Assembly: GCF_007992435.1 (NCBI RefSeq)
Contig: NZ_BKAG01000022.1
Coordinates: forward strand, 42,423-106,422
Direction of reading: 5' to 3'
Length of the DNA: 64,000 nt
Source of the DNA: Prosthecobacter gellanilyticus
GTDB lineage: Bacteria; Verrucomicrobiota; Verrucomicrobiia; Verrucomicrobiales; Verrucomicrobiaceae
Below the pieces are notes generated by a model, which was given only the letters and a program-made list of their open reading frames with translations, searched no databases and was not told where the DNA came from. Shown piece after piece: positions 25,254-33,999 of the stretch (position 1 is the stretch's first letter; each line of letters opens with the position of its first letter). Position numbers and translations under genes: made by a program.

Positions 25254-25472
25254 ATGAAGAGTCTGGCCCTGCATGTCTGCATCGTTCTGTGCATCAGCTT
25301 CTCTTGCGCAGCGGATGGGGCCTTCTGGAGCAAAATCAATCCAGGGCTTCGTGAATGGGGGAGGAGCAACAGAGCCAAAAATGAAGCTCGTTTTGTCATT
25401 ATAGGTATCGACGAGCAATTTAGCGATTGGCACGAACGGTGGCCTGACATTATCGTCGCTCGCGGTGGTTGA
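25254..25472 (+). CDS. Small putative exported protein or gene fragment
   Basis: 72 residues from ATG 25254 with a leader-like start (KSLALHVCIVLCISFSCAADG) and a short polar remainder ending IDEQFSDWHERWPDIIVARGG. It could be a 5' fragment of a longer exported protein. The 118 bases to the next gene hold only a short palindrome. Confidence 0.35.
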   Translation: MKSLALHVCIVLCISFSCAADGAFWSKINPGLREWGRSNRAKNEARFVIIGIDEQFSDWHERWPDIIVARGG

Positions 25473-25523
25473 TCAGCTGATACAACCCGCCCACACTCGC
25501 ACGCTGGCGAGCGCAGAGGTTTG

Positions 25524-25542
25524 AAGGTCAATACTTGACCTT
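25524..25542. promoter_or_regulatory. Palindrome AAGGTCAA-tac-TTGACCTT, operator-like
   Basis: Perfect 8-bp arms with a 3-base spacer, 49 bases upstream of the ion-channel gene at 25591. Size and symmetry fit a dimeric repressor site; no regulator is identified. Confidence 0.35.
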
Positions 25543-25590
25543 GCCAGTTCCCGACACTCTTAATTCCTGATCCGCGAGCTCGATAATTCA

Positions 25591-26289
25591 ATGAACTCAA
25601 TGCCCTCACCCATCACATTTCTTCATGCATTGAGGACCCTCCGCAGACATCCCTCGGGCTGGCTTTTGGTCGCTCAGTTGCTGGCGATATGTTTGTACCC
25701 ACTGATGGACAGTTCAGCCGTGGGACGGGCGGCGTTTGTCGTTTTTGGCAATTTAGTCTTGGCGCTTACCCTGTGGGTGGTGAACCGCAGCCCAATGGTG
25801 AACTGGATCGGCTGGACGCTGGCCGTTCCCGCAGTAGTTCTGTCTCTCATGGCGCACCTCGGCAACTATCCATATAGCCTGGTCATTGGTCATCTTCTAG
25901 AAGCGGCACTCTACTTTTATGCCGCAGTCGGCCTCATCTTTTACATGCTAGCAGATAACGAAGTGACGTTTGATGAACTGCTGGCCGCAGCAGCGACCTT
26001 TACCCTGCTGGCTTGGGCTTTTGCTTTTGTGTTCTCGGTCTGTCAGGCAATAAGTCCGGGGAGTTTCACCGGTGCCGTGAATCCGCAGGAGGCGCGCGGC
26101 TGGCTGGAACTGCTCTTTCTGAGCTTCAGCGTGCTTTCCAGCGTCGGTCTTAGCGATGTAATACCGATTCAGCCCATGGCGCGTTCACTGGTCATGCTGG
26201 AGATGTTCTGCGGGGTGATGTACATGGCAATCGTGGTCTCCCGTCTCATTGCCATGGCTGCCACCATGCGCGGGCATCCGAAGCAATAG
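25591..26289 (+). CDS. Membrane protein of the two-TM potassium-channel type (Ion_trans_2-like)
   Basis: 232 residues from ATG 25591 (ATG 25600 also possible). About six hydrophobic segments. The C-terminal third has a helix, the pore-like SFSVLSSVGLSDVIPIQPMARSL, and a final helix MLEMFCGVMYMAIVVSRLIAM. The position of a selectivity filter (T-V-G-Y-G-D in K+ channels) reads S-V-G-L-S-D, so ion selectivity is doubtful. It appears intact and monocistronic at the right edge of the decayed block. Confidence 0.65.
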   Translation: MNSMPSPITFLHALRTLRRHPSGWLLVAQLLAICLYPLMDSSAVGRAAFVVFGNLVLALTLWVVNRSPMVNWIGWTLAVPAVVLSLMAHLGNYPYSLVIGHLLEAALYFYAAVGLIFYMLADNEVTFDELLAAAATFTLLAWAFAFVFSVCQAISPGSFTGAVNPQEARGWLELLFLSFSVLSSVGLSDVIPIQPMARSLVMLEMFCGVMYMAIVVSRLIAMAATMRGHPKQ

Positions 26290-26293
26290 CAGT

Positions 26294-26420
26294 GGTCTGC
26301 ACCCCGGAAGTTGACCCAAGTGTTATGAGAGTCTGAAGTGCGCGAAGCGCACCATCAGACACCATGAAACGCAAGAGACACACCGCAGAGGAAATCATCA
26401 AGAAGCTGCGGGAAGGCTCG
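26294..26420 (+). mobile_element. IS3-family insertion sequence remnant (left end)
   Basis: TCTGCACCCCGGAAGTTGAC at about 26296 looks like an IS3-type terminal inverted repeat. It is followed 50-60 bases later by ATG and the start of an OrfA transposase (KRKRHTAEEIIKKLREG). The element breaks off at about 26420 and no OrfB or right end is present. Confidence 0.6.
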
Positions 26421-26576
26421 GCTGGCTTCCACTACTGCCTGGCTCAATGTCATTCTGCTTTAGGTGACGTTGAGCAAATGAAGGCTGAACTGAAGACCGC
26501 GTGTGACCTGGAAGAAGAGCTAAAAATGAAGGCCGCCCATGATCCGGCGTTTGAGGAGATGTTTGGCGCTAAATGA
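26364..26576 (+). pseudogene. Chimeric fragment: IS3 OrfA N-terminus joined to a TPR-protein C-terminus
   Basis: 70 codons from ATG 26364. The first 18 residues are a transposase OrfA start. From about residue 19 the frame reads SAGFHYCLAQCHSALGDVEQM and ends DPAFEEMFGAK, the C-terminal repeat of a TPR protein. Two unrelated fragments have been joined in frame by deletion. No function expected. Confidence 0.6.
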
Positions 26577-26981
26577 CGCAAAGACTTCCTGAGATTTGAG
26601 CTGTGATTTAGTTTTTCGATCACAGGGCGAGCCCATGCTCTCTACTGATAACATCTCTTTTTGATCTCAGAGAGGATAGTAGAATTTGCTGGTCACCGTG
26701 GCGACATGGCCGCAACAAAGTTTCATTTCATGTCGAGCTGCGACCGACATCATGAACATGCCAAAAACGAAAGTGGTGAACCAATTTTAGCATGCCCATT
26801 CGCCAGATGCTCGAGATTGCATTGAGAACACACACTCAGAAATTCAGGCAAACTTGAGGCCGGTGTCCGGACAGCACTCAATTAATCGCTTTTAGATAAG
26901 CAAGATTAAGGGGCAGTGTCAACCCTAAGCACTCTCCTCTTTACTGTTATACCATGCTAAAGTACGGTCTTGAAATATCAA
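26577..26981. other. A+T-rich gap upstream of the NACHT gene
   Basis: 405 bases without a supportable gene. The composition shifts here to more A+T-rich, continuing through the NACHT gene. I see no repeat, tRNA or convincing promoter; short TATA-like stretches (about 26945-26965) may contain the NACHT promoter. Confidence 0.5.
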
Positions 26982-29900
26982 ATGAGTCACCCAGACATAC
27001 CATCAGCGTCGGAAGAAGCCCAATCTGCGAAGATTGCGGCTAGGCGCAAACGACTGTTTTGGCTGGGACTGCCATTGCCGTGGGCACTTAAATATAGTGT
27101 AAGCTTATTTTCACAGTCGGAAGATTCGATTCTGTCGACGTTTGATGCCTTTTATATAAATTTAGTTCAGGTTAGTGCCTTCACGGTATGGGCCGCCATT
27201 TCAGAGCCTGTGATTGAGCTTTGGGAGGCATGGAAACCGAGCCTGCAACAGCAATTGAGGCAGGTTTTAGCATGGGCCCTGTCTCCATTTCTGGCGGTCA
27301 TCAGCGGTTACCACTTCCGGCGTCATGCATACCTTAGGACTGTTAAAGTCGCGCACTCCACTGACAAGCGATGGCGCGAGGGGAATGACGATATTGTTAA
27401 CCCTTTCATTGAGGGGCTGAATATTGAGGATGTTTATGTGCAGCTCTCCTTGAGTCGTGAAGGAGTATTAAACCAAGAGAGAAAGGACATCTGGAGGATC
27501 CTCAAAGAGCACGCGAACGATCTCCTTGTTAGGCACGGTCGGTCCCCAATCCTAATTTCTGGCGTAGCGGGTTCAGGAAAGACGACATTAATGCGCCATA
27601 TTGCTCTGCGGACAGCAAAGTCATGGTGGAAGCATGGTATTGTTCCAATCTCAATTTCTGCCCCCCGTGCTGCCCAACATGTTGGGCTCTTGTCCGCCCT
27701 TGATGCTCAGCCGACGCTTAGTTCAAAGAAGCGTATGGCAATGTTTCTGAGAGCTTATTATGAAGCACCTGAGAAGGACCTGCTGTGGTTCCAATGGATC
27801 CTAAAGCATAACTGTGTCATCTTGTTAGATAGCCTTGATGAGATCGACATAGATTCGGTTCGAAGCGGCCTCCTCAGCTCAATGGTGTTAGAGTGTTCTG
27901 CGGTGAGACGTTGGCAACTTATTGTCGCTTCACGTCCAGCGGGACTTTCTGGGGCTGAGACTGCAAATTGTCGTCGCTATGAGGTGCGTGAGTTCGAGTC
28001 CGAAGAATGGAAGAGTTTTGTAGATGGCTGGTTTCGTGCCTACGCAACTAATTCTCCGGTGCGTGCTCAGCCATGGTGGCTCCGCTGGCGTAAAGTTAAA
28101 GAAGCGAAGACATCCGCAAAAGCTGTCCAGCTTATCAGAATCATCGAGGGCGGTGGATCGCATATGTCGGATCTGAGCAAAAACCCTCTGCTCTTGACCA
28201 TGCTGACATGGCTATATTCTACCGGGGTTGAGGTTCCTCGGAGACGGGTAGAATTATATCGTAACCTTGTTGACGCTTTGATGAAGAAAAGCGAAATGCA
28301 AGATGATAGGGTTTTTCCACTCCTGCAGTACCTGGCTTGGCGAATGATGGAGAGTGGCTCCAAACGCGTTGCTGCGGAGGCTGTAATGGACACTGATTCA
28401 ATTTGTGATGCTCTCGTCAATGATCAAACGAAACGCCACCAATCCCTCATTAGCTTGATTGTAGGTCAACTAATCGGAGGACAATCAAGCGGGAAAATAG
28501 AAGCTAGGGCTCTCCGGGGGCCGATGGCGGAACTGATTAAGGAAATAAGGATAAAGACTTCGCTGCTGCATGATCCCGAGAAAAAGGGGGAGTGGCGGTT
28601 TGTTCACAAGACGTTCCGTGAATACTTCGTCGCTTTGTTGTGGCACCAGCACCCTAATTCGTTTCCTCGCTCTGAAATTGGAGAGTTGGTAAAAAATCAG
28701 TACTGGAGCGAGGCGTTTTGTCTCTATGCTGCGTTGTCGAAGGATGAGGCTCGTTGTGTTGTATTGGCGAAGGCGGTTTTGACTGCGGCTGCTTCGGAGC
28801 TTTCTGAAAACCGAACGCATGTCGCAACCATTCTTGCAGCTAAGCTATCCAAAGAAGCAACGTCTCTATTTTCTATCACGGGTATTAGCTCAAGTTTATC
28901 GGAACATTTGGCAGTCGCCCTTAATAAAGTATCGGGGCACAAAGACTACTCTCAGTTAACTGGGTATGAACTGGATCGCTTTCTAGATCACAGATTGCTC
29001 TCATGGGGCGAAGATGAGGCCGGTGTTGTAACGACAAGTTCCTATGGCTATTTCATGTTCTGTGGACATCGCAATTACCCCTTACACTGGCCCAATGAAG
29101 TAAAGCCTAATCGGCTAGATGCAAACTCGCCTATTACTGGAATTGCTCACTGTGATGCTCAGCAATTCGTCTCGTGGTTAAATGAGGTAAAGCCGGCTCG
29201 TAACGGTCTGGGATATCGTTTGCCCACTCAGTATGAAGTTGCAACTCATGGTCGTGCCGTGCTGCCCCCCGATTCAGCGTGTTGGTGCGACAACGGAAGT
29301 TTGGCATGTGCATCCAACACGCCCACCAGCGACAGCATATTTAGTCCCCTGCATAATGCTGCCCGAATTTTGAAGTCCCCACCGCTGGCTGAGGCCCTAG
29401 ATCGAGAGCTGAGTCAGTCGTTAAGGCAGTCAAGACTTCTAGCAATCCTCCTTGCCGTGTGTGTTGCTGTAGCGATAGGATCAGGTATCTACTTGCTGAG
29501 GCCGCATCTAGTCTCAGCGTGGCACGGGGCAATGAACTGGAGTCCGCCTCAATTATCATGGGATCATTCGGACATGCCTTCAGCTCTGGATAAAGTCATT
29601 CCGCACCTTACGACGTTCGCCGATCGCATTAAAGAAGCGATGCCTGCCGAATACTTGGAGGTGTTTCGCAACCCCGAGAAGGAGCCTGCTCTGGCGTTTG
29701 TTCTGTATGTAGGCGCGCTAATTTGCGCTGTCATCGGCCTGACAGTCGCAGGCGCTATAATATTCAATGGCGGGCCGTTTTTTGTAGGCCTATTCAGTTT
29801 TCTGGTGACCAAACTGTTTCAACAAACGACATGGAAAATTGTCTTCTTCCCAATCTGGATGGCTGTCGTCACTTTTGGATGGATCTTAAAGGCTTGCAAG

Positions 29901-30737
29901 AAAATTTGGATATCGTTCCAGGTTCAGGTCGAGCGCGGTCTTAAACTTTGTAGTTTGGGGCTCTTTAACAACAAGGTGCTATCAATGATAATGATCAGAG
30001 ATGCTCTCCGACTCGTGAGCTTTAACGGCATGCTACAAGTTGTGCTTCAACGCAGAGATTTCCGCCGCGCTGATGGCAGGTGTGATGCGCCCTTGATCGA
30101 CGAAATAATCCAGGAATCTTTTGGCCTTGCATTATTTGTCGCATTGTCGGGACGCAATCAAACCATCGTCGCAAGTCTCGCCCGCCATTTAGGGCGAGAC
30201 ACCGATCACAGACGTATGATGACAAGGAGTAATTTGGCTGGAGTAAGGCTTAGTTTTGGCGACCTTAAGGCTAACGAGCTAACAGAGATTGCATGCGAAT
30301 TATACGAATTGGCATCTGAAGATCATCAAGAATGGTCCATTCAACCAAGCGAGCTAAGGCGGAAGATACAAAACTGCACTCTAGATATCGAAGAGAAAGG
30401 CTTCCTGAAATCACTCTCGAAATTGATAGATCTACTCACTAATTTGAAGCGCAACACGTTGAAATTCAGTCAGAATGGATCAATCGACAATATAAAGGAA
30501 AACTCTGCTATCTGCAAATACCTGGGAGAGTGCTTTAATCTCTATTACAATGCTTTGACGCGACTCAGCGCAACGTCTCACTTCGGTGGTAACCTTACTG
30601 CTACATTGAACGACGCACTGATGTGGGCTTCAGCCGGCCGCGACAGCCTAAATGAGTTGCATCTGCGCATTGAGGGGAAGGCTTCCTCCGAACATCTCCT
30701 CATAGTGCGCGGCGGCGGCCCGGCTATGCCGCTGTAG
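26982..30737 (+). CDS. Membrane-anchored NACHT (STAND) NTPase with FGE/SUMF1-like segment
   Basis: 1251 residues from ATG 26982 (TTG 26970 is an alternative). Residues ~25-115 hold two or three hydrophobic segments. The NACHT NTPase has Walker A GVAGSGKTT at ~194 and Walker B VILLDSLDEID at ~279, followed by SRPAGLSG, NPLLLTML and a KTFREYFVALLW motif, typical of NACHT winged-helix regions. Residues ~700-780 resemble the formylglycine-generating-enzyme/C-lectin fold (GIAHCDAQQFVSWLNEV, YRLPTQYEVATHGR) but lack the usual GNVWEW end. TM helices at ~816-835 and ~903-975 precede a helical ~270-residue C-terminus. NACHT proteins in bacteria are anti-phage sensors. It is alone and A+T-rich next to integration genes, which suggests a transferred defence gene. 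The trigger is unknown. Confidence 0.8.
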   Translation: MSHPDIPSASEEAQSAKIAARRKRLFWLGLPLPWALKYSVSLFSQSEDSILSTFDAFYINLVQVSAFTVWAAISEPVIELWEAWKPSLQQQLRQVLAWALSPFLAVISGYHFRRHAYLRTVKVAHSTDKRWREGNDDIVNPFIEGLNIEDVYVQLSLSREGVLNQERKDIWRILKEHANDLLVRHGRSPILISGVAGSGKTTLMRHIALRTAKSWWKHGIVPISISAPRAAQHVGLLSALDAQPTLSSKKRMAMFLRAYYEAPEKDLLWFQWILKHNCVILLDSLDEIDIDSVRSGLLSSMVLECSAVRRWQLIVASRPAGLSGAETANCRRYEVREFESEEWKSFVDGWFRAYATNSPVRAQPWWLRWRKVKEAKTSAKAVQLIRIIEGGGSHMSDLSKNPLLLTMLTWLYSTGVEVPRRRVELYRNLVDALMKKSEMQDDRVFPLLQYLAWRMMESGSKRVAAEAVMDTDSICDALVNDQTKRHQSLISLIVGQLIGGQSSGKIEARALRGPMAELIKEIRIKTSLLHDPEKKGEWRFVHKTFREYFVALLWHQHPNSFPRSEIGELVKNQYWSEAFCLYAALSKDEARCVVLAKAVLTAAASELSENRTHVATILAAKLSKEATSLFSITGISSSLSEHLAVALNKVSGHKDYSQLTGYELDRFLDHRLLSWGEDEAGVVTTSSYGYFMFCGHRNYPLHWPNEVKPNRLDANSPITGIAHCDAQQFVSWLNEVKPARNGLGYRLPTQYEVATHGRAVLPPDSACWCDNGSLACASNTPTSDSIFSPLHNAARILKSPPLAEALDRELSQSLRQSRLLAILLAVCVAVAIGSGIYLLRPHLVSAWHGAMNWSPPQLSWDHSDMPSALDKVIPHLTTFADRIKEAMPAEYLEVFRNPEKEPALAFVLYVGALICAVIGLTVAGAIIFNGGPFFVGLFSFLVTKLFQQTTWKIVFFPIWMAVVTFGWILKACKKIWISFQVQVERGLKLCSLGLFNNKVLSMIMIRDALRLVSFNGMLQVVLQRRDFRRADGRCDAPLIDEIIQESFGLALFVALSGRNQTIVASLARHLGRDTDHRRMMTRSNLAGVRLSFGDLKANELTEIACELYELASEDHQEWSIQPSELRRKIQNCTLDIEEKGFLKSLSKLIDLLTNLKRNTLKFSQNGSIDNIKENSAICKYLGECFNLYYNALTRLSATSHFGGNLTATLNDALMWASAGRDSLNELHLRIEGKASSEHLLIVRGGGPAMPL

Positions 30738-30746
30738 CCGCTCAGG

Positions 30747-30765
30747 AGTCTCGTTTTCTGAGACT
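30747..30765 (+). terminator. Short hairpin after the NACHT gene
   Basis: AGTCTC (30747-30752) / GAGACT (30760-30765) around a T-rich loop, 10 bases after the stop. A weak stem without a U-run. Confidence 0.25.
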
Positions 30766-30958
30766 GCTTACTAGATCGCTGCTAATGCCTTTTGCAATCG
30801 AGATGACTTAATGTGAAAGAAGGTATTTCAGATCACAGCTAGATTTTGGTTTTCTAGAGTTGGCTCCGAAGGACGATCCCTGATGGCACTGAAGAATTTG
30901 CGATCAAGTATCTGGAGGCTGTTGACGCCTCACGATCCATGTCGGTTAGTTACAGCCT

Positions 30959-31243
30959 ATGGCAAAGAACACCGTGTTATCGTTGGAACAGCTCAAACGT
31001 GCTGTTGAAATTCATGAACAGATCGAAAAGCTGCAGGCTGAACTTGCCAGTCTGCTAGGACAATCTGCAGGAGCTAAACGTGGTCGCAAACCTGGAGTGA
31101 AGGCTTCCGCAAGTAGTGGCGATGCAGCCAAAGCTACAGCTCCGAAAAAGAAGGCTAAGCGAGCTATGTCTCCTGAAGCTCGAGAGAAGATTGCCCAGGC
31201 CCAGAAAAAGCGGTGGGCAAAATCGAAGAAAGCGACAGACTAA
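30959..31243 (+). CDS. Small Lys/Ala-rich protein, H1-like tail
   Basis: 94 residues from ATG 30959. The N-terminal ~35 residues form a likely coiled coil (LEQLKRAVEIHEQIEKLQAEL). The rest is basic and Ala/Lys-rich: RGRKPG (AT-hook-like), APKKKAKRAMSPEAREKIAQ, KKRWAKSKK. I have seen this helix plus basic tail type of protein in Verrucomicrobia; it may bind nucleic acid. Followed by a terminator. Confidence 0.7.
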   Translation: MAKNTVLSLEQLKRAVEIHEQIEKLQAELASLLGQSAGAKRGRKPGVKASASSGDAAKATAPKKKAKRAMSPEAREKIAQAQKKRWAKSKKATD

Positions 31244-31252
31244 GTTCAAGTA

Positions 31253-31291
31253 GGGGAAAAGGCATCTGATTGGCTTCTCCCCATTTTTATT
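31253..31291 (+). terminator. Intrinsic terminator of the Lys-rich small gene
   Basis: GGGGAAAAGGC (31253-31263) pairs with GGCTTCTCCCC (31272-31282), 9 of 11 positions, followed by ATTTTTATT. Confidence 0.65.
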
Positions 31292-31506
31292 AAATCTCAG
31301 CTGGACGACGATTTTAGGTTGAGCCGGAAAAGCCGCTTTGAATCCTGATGAGTAATGGATCCAGAAAGGCCACTTTTAAGGAAAGTCGAAGCCTATCGAT
31401 CTGTACATTGAAGGTTAGGTGAAAAACTTAGCCTCTCCTGGGCAACTGTGATTCACAACGCAGTGCGAAAAAAGCTGTCGGCAAAACCCAGTCCAGAAAT
31501 CCACGT

Positions 31507-31905
31507 TCAAGGCCTCTCCAGTGCCCACATTTTATGAGCACTGGAGAACCATTGGTTGGTGCGGTTTAAAGCCTCGCAAGCATGGATAGCTTCACATTCG
31601 CGTAACTTCCTCTTTTGCTCAGCCAAATGTTCCTGAGCAGAGAGCGCTTCTGCCTCGTTGGGTGGACTTCCTGGTGGTCCGATAATCTCGCTTGGCAGGA
31701 CAATCGAAGCGCCTTTAAAGATTGCTTCCAGATTGGTGTTCACTTCATCACCTTGAGTGTTGAAGTTGCTTTTCTCTTGTTCCGGCTGATCATCAACCGG
31801 GATTCTTGACTCGACTTCATGCTTCACGGTAGAGGTCGTGATGGTCCTACCCATCGCGGCCTCGCTTGTGTCAAATGTGTTTGACGTCGTTGGCGTTGCT
31901 AACAT
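31507..31905 (-). CDS. Hypothetical protein of the integrative region
   Basis: 132 residues from ATG 31905. Thr/Ser-rich, polar N-terminal half; C-terminal helix EALSAQEHLAEQKRKLRECEAIHACEAL with two Cys. No recognised domain or signal. It lies on the same strand as the excisionase-like and integrase genes, so it may be accessory to the element. Function unknown. Confidence 0.5.
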   Translation of the reverse strand: MLATPTTSNTFDTSEAAMGRTITTSTVKHEVESRIPVDDQPEQEKSNFNTQGDEVNTNLEAIFKGASIVLPSEIIGPPGSPPNEAEALSAQEHLAEQKRKLRECEAIHACEALNRTNQWFSSAHKMWALERP

Positions 31906-32302
31906 GGCTTGATATGTGTGTATGTTTGTTTTGATGTGTGTGCATGCAGCCAGTGTGGCTCATGCTGTGTTTCGGCGGCAAAGATCGTTGTGATCAGGAT
32001 CGCCAAAAATTTGTGTGCGTTACTCCGAAGGCGTATGCGCCTGTCCAAGCGTCAAAGCTTGATGATCATGCAGCCTCTTCAGCCAGTAATTAAGAGCCCC
32101 GTGTTTGGGGACATTTTTAGTTGGCCATCAGGTATTTTTAAGACTTTGCACGAAGTGCTAGCACCACGCGAATCCGTATAACCGATTTCTCGCCGTTGTT
32201 GATCGGCGAGATGGGTTCGCGGGAAGTTTAAAAACACCTAGCGTGCCGCCTTGTCCTGCGGCTTGATGCTAACGATCCTATCAGCTAGTAAAGCGGCGCA
32301 AG
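31906..32302. other. Non-coding gap with a strong hairpin at 32188-32211
   Basis: 397 bases without a supportable gene. TCTCGCCG (32188-32195) / CGGCGAGA (32204-32211) forms a perfect 8-bp stem with an 8-base loop. It is flanked by CGCGAA and TTCGCG further out, so a larger cruciform is possible. It lies downstream of the excisionase-like gene (minus strand), where a terminator or recombination structure could sit. Confidence 0.45.
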
Positions 32303-32527
32303 TTAAAGGGTGGTTATCCCCCTGGCGCCTTTCTCCGTATCAGCTGTGGTCGCGTTTAGAAACCTTTTGAGTTCATCGGCACTGATCATCACGTGTCGAA
32401 ATGCACGAGAAGGTTTGATCAAACCTCGAGTGATGGCACGACGAAGGGTGATGACGGAAATCCCCAAAAGTGTGGCGGCGTCCTTCAGCTTATAAGCTAA
32501 AGGTGATATTGTGTTTGATGTATTCAT
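32303..32527 (-). CDS. Excisionase-like helix-turn-helix DNA-binding protein
   Basis: 74 residues from ATG 32527 (frame open to ATG 32536). YKLKDAATLLGISVITLRRAITRGLIKPSRAF...MISADELKRFLN is the MerR/AlpA-type (HTH_17) winged helix typical of excisionases and element regulators. It sits 320 bases downstream of the integrase on the same strand, a usual place for a recombination directionality factor. It could equally repress the element's promoters. Confidence 0.75.
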   Translation of the reverse strand: MNTSNTISPLAYKLKDAATLLGISVITLRRAITRGLIKPSRAFRHVMISADELKRFLNATTADTEKGARGITTL

Positions 32528-32762
32528 GATATGCATGTCTGAAGGGCCCGAACCGGTCTAACCATATTTAAATTCCCTCGCAGCCTTGATCGGCAACAAG
32601 GGGCCTGCCTTGAGGACAGACGTGCATATTTCAATTGAAGCTGCCGCGGAGGGCGGCAAACTTATTTAGTGCGTTTAACTCGAGGCAATTTAGGGCAACC
32701 CTTCTTTGTCTCTCGCTAGACCCGAAGAGTATTACCTTAGAATACGGGCTGCGCAACCGCTT

Positions 32763-32784
32763 TGTTCCACAAATTTGTGGAACA
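32763..32784. promoter_or_regulatory. Perfect 22-bp palindrome between integrase and excisionase-like genes
   Basis: Perfect dyad with half-site TGTTCCACAAA and no spacer, in the 319-base gap at 32528-32846 that holds no gene. It could be an operator for the HTH protein or an integrase arm-type site. On the RNA level it is also a stable hairpin just behind the integrase stop. Confidence 0.45.
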
Positions 32785-32846
32785 TCCTCCGTTTCACCGG
32801 TTCAGTTGCTATACTAACTACAAGTCTGGCAAGAGGGGATTTGGAG

Positions 32847-33908
32847 TCAAGCTAGAAGCTTCGCTGCCTCCGCATTTGTCTTCCCATTGATAATGTTAGA
32901 GTATGCCGATAGGATGAGGACACCTCCGTCTACATGTCCCTGCCATTCGGCGATGGTCTTAATGGGCACACCTTTCTCGATAGCTCGGATGATGAACATG
33001 CGTCGCAATGAGCGCGGTGAAAAATCTGGGAAGCTCAGCCTTCGACATGCCGCAGCCAACGCCTTTTTTGGGTCGCGAACTTTGAAAATGGTAGCAGAGG
33101 GATCGGCATCAACGGCCAGTTCTTTCAACCTCTCAATCAATGGGCGAACCTTTGGGTAAAGCGGAATTGTGTAGGCGGTCTTGGTCTTCACCCTGAATAA
33201 GGTGAGCTTGTCGGTGGAGAGGCTGACATGCTGCCATCTCAGTCCCGCACACTCAGCCTGCCCCACGCCCGCCAGCCCCATAAACTCCACCAAGTCGCCA
33301 GTATCTTGTGCATGGTCAGTAAATGGTTGCTCGCGGATGGCATTGATGATGGCGTTGAATTCCTCCTCGGATGGTGCATTGCGGATAGGCTTGATCCGCT
33401 TCTTCGGTTTGAGAGTCATCCGGTCGAAAGGTGGGCGTGTGATGTAGTTGTTGCCAATGCAGTAATTGAAGAACATCACCAGCCACTGGCGAGCCAGATT
33501 ATAGGAGGCTACCTGGTCGTTGAACTGTTTCAGCCACGTGGAGCATTGGCGCAGATCAACATTGCGGACATACTGCTTCACCCCCTCAGGCCAGGAGGTT
33601 TTGATTCGTTTGGCAATGTCGGAATAACGGCCAAGTGTAGCAGGGGCGCCTGTGCGGCTTGACACGAAGTCCTCGATGACCTCGCCGAATTTCCGGCTGT
33701 GCGCATCCACCCCGACTTTCTCTACTTCGTTCTGGAAATCACGGAGTTTGCGCTTGGCGACCTCGAGGCGGTCTGTTTCAAGGGATTTGCGAACAATCTT
33801 GCCAGATCGACGGACTACGGCATAATATCCGGATTCCCGATAACGGAACAAACATGGAGCTACCCTCTGCCAAACGCCTTTTTGATCTCGATTACCCCCG
33901 GTTTTCAT
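32847..33908 (-). CDS. Tyrosine recombinase/integrase with non-canonical catalytic motifs
   Basis: 353 residues from ATG 33908 (the frame extends to ATG 33947). The N-terminal ~60 residues are an arm-binding-like region (YAVVRRSGKIVRKSLETD), then a core-binding SAM-like domain (~75-165), then the catalytic domain. The usual Arg I motif (TGLRxxEL) reads GVGQAECAGLRW, so Arg is Gln. The beta-hairpin Lys is in VKTKTAYTIPLYP. The HxLR motif reads SPRSLRR, with Arg at His. GHVDGG and the nucleophile region SAYSNI keep the GH...Y pattern. The fold is clear, activity less so. I recall GxGQAE-type integrases as common in Verrucomicrobia. It lies 91 bases from the tRNA-Ala gene, on its 5' side, transcribed away from it. 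Confidence 0.85.
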   Translation of the reverse strand: MKTGGNRDQKGVWQRVAPCLFRYRESGYYAVVRRSGKIVRKSLETDRLEVAKRKLRDFQNEVEKVGVDAHSRKFGEVIEDFVSSRTGAPATLGRYSDIAKRIKTSWPEGVKQYVRNVDLRQCSTWLKQFNDQVASYNLARQWLVMFFNYCIGNNYITRPPFDRMTLKPKKRIKPIRNAPSEEEFNAIINAIREQPFTDHAQDTGDLVEFMGLAGVGQAECAGLRWQHVSLSTDKLTLFRVKTKTAYTIPLYPKVRPLIERLKELAVDADPSATIFKVRDPKKALAAACRRLSFPDFSPRSLRRMFIIRAIEKGVPIKTIAEWQGHVDGGVLILSAYSNIINGKTNAEAAKLLA

Positions 33909-33999
33909 GTCCTGGAGTATGCGAGTATACAAAAGCGGTATCAACACGAAAAGTAGTGGGTGTGTCCTTTGATTGCAATCTGTTGAAATTAAACGTTTT

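Noticed and set aside
26982..30737. Diversity-generating retroelement variable protein
   Set aside because: The FGE/C-lectin-like segment prompted the idea, but there is no reverse transcriptase, no template repeat and the segment is internal, not C-terminal.
32847..33908. Integron integrase IntI to go with the attC site
   Set aside because: It lacks the extra IntI helix region and canonical catalytic motifs, lies next to a tRNA, and is over 20 kb from the good attC. It is a phage/island-type integrase.
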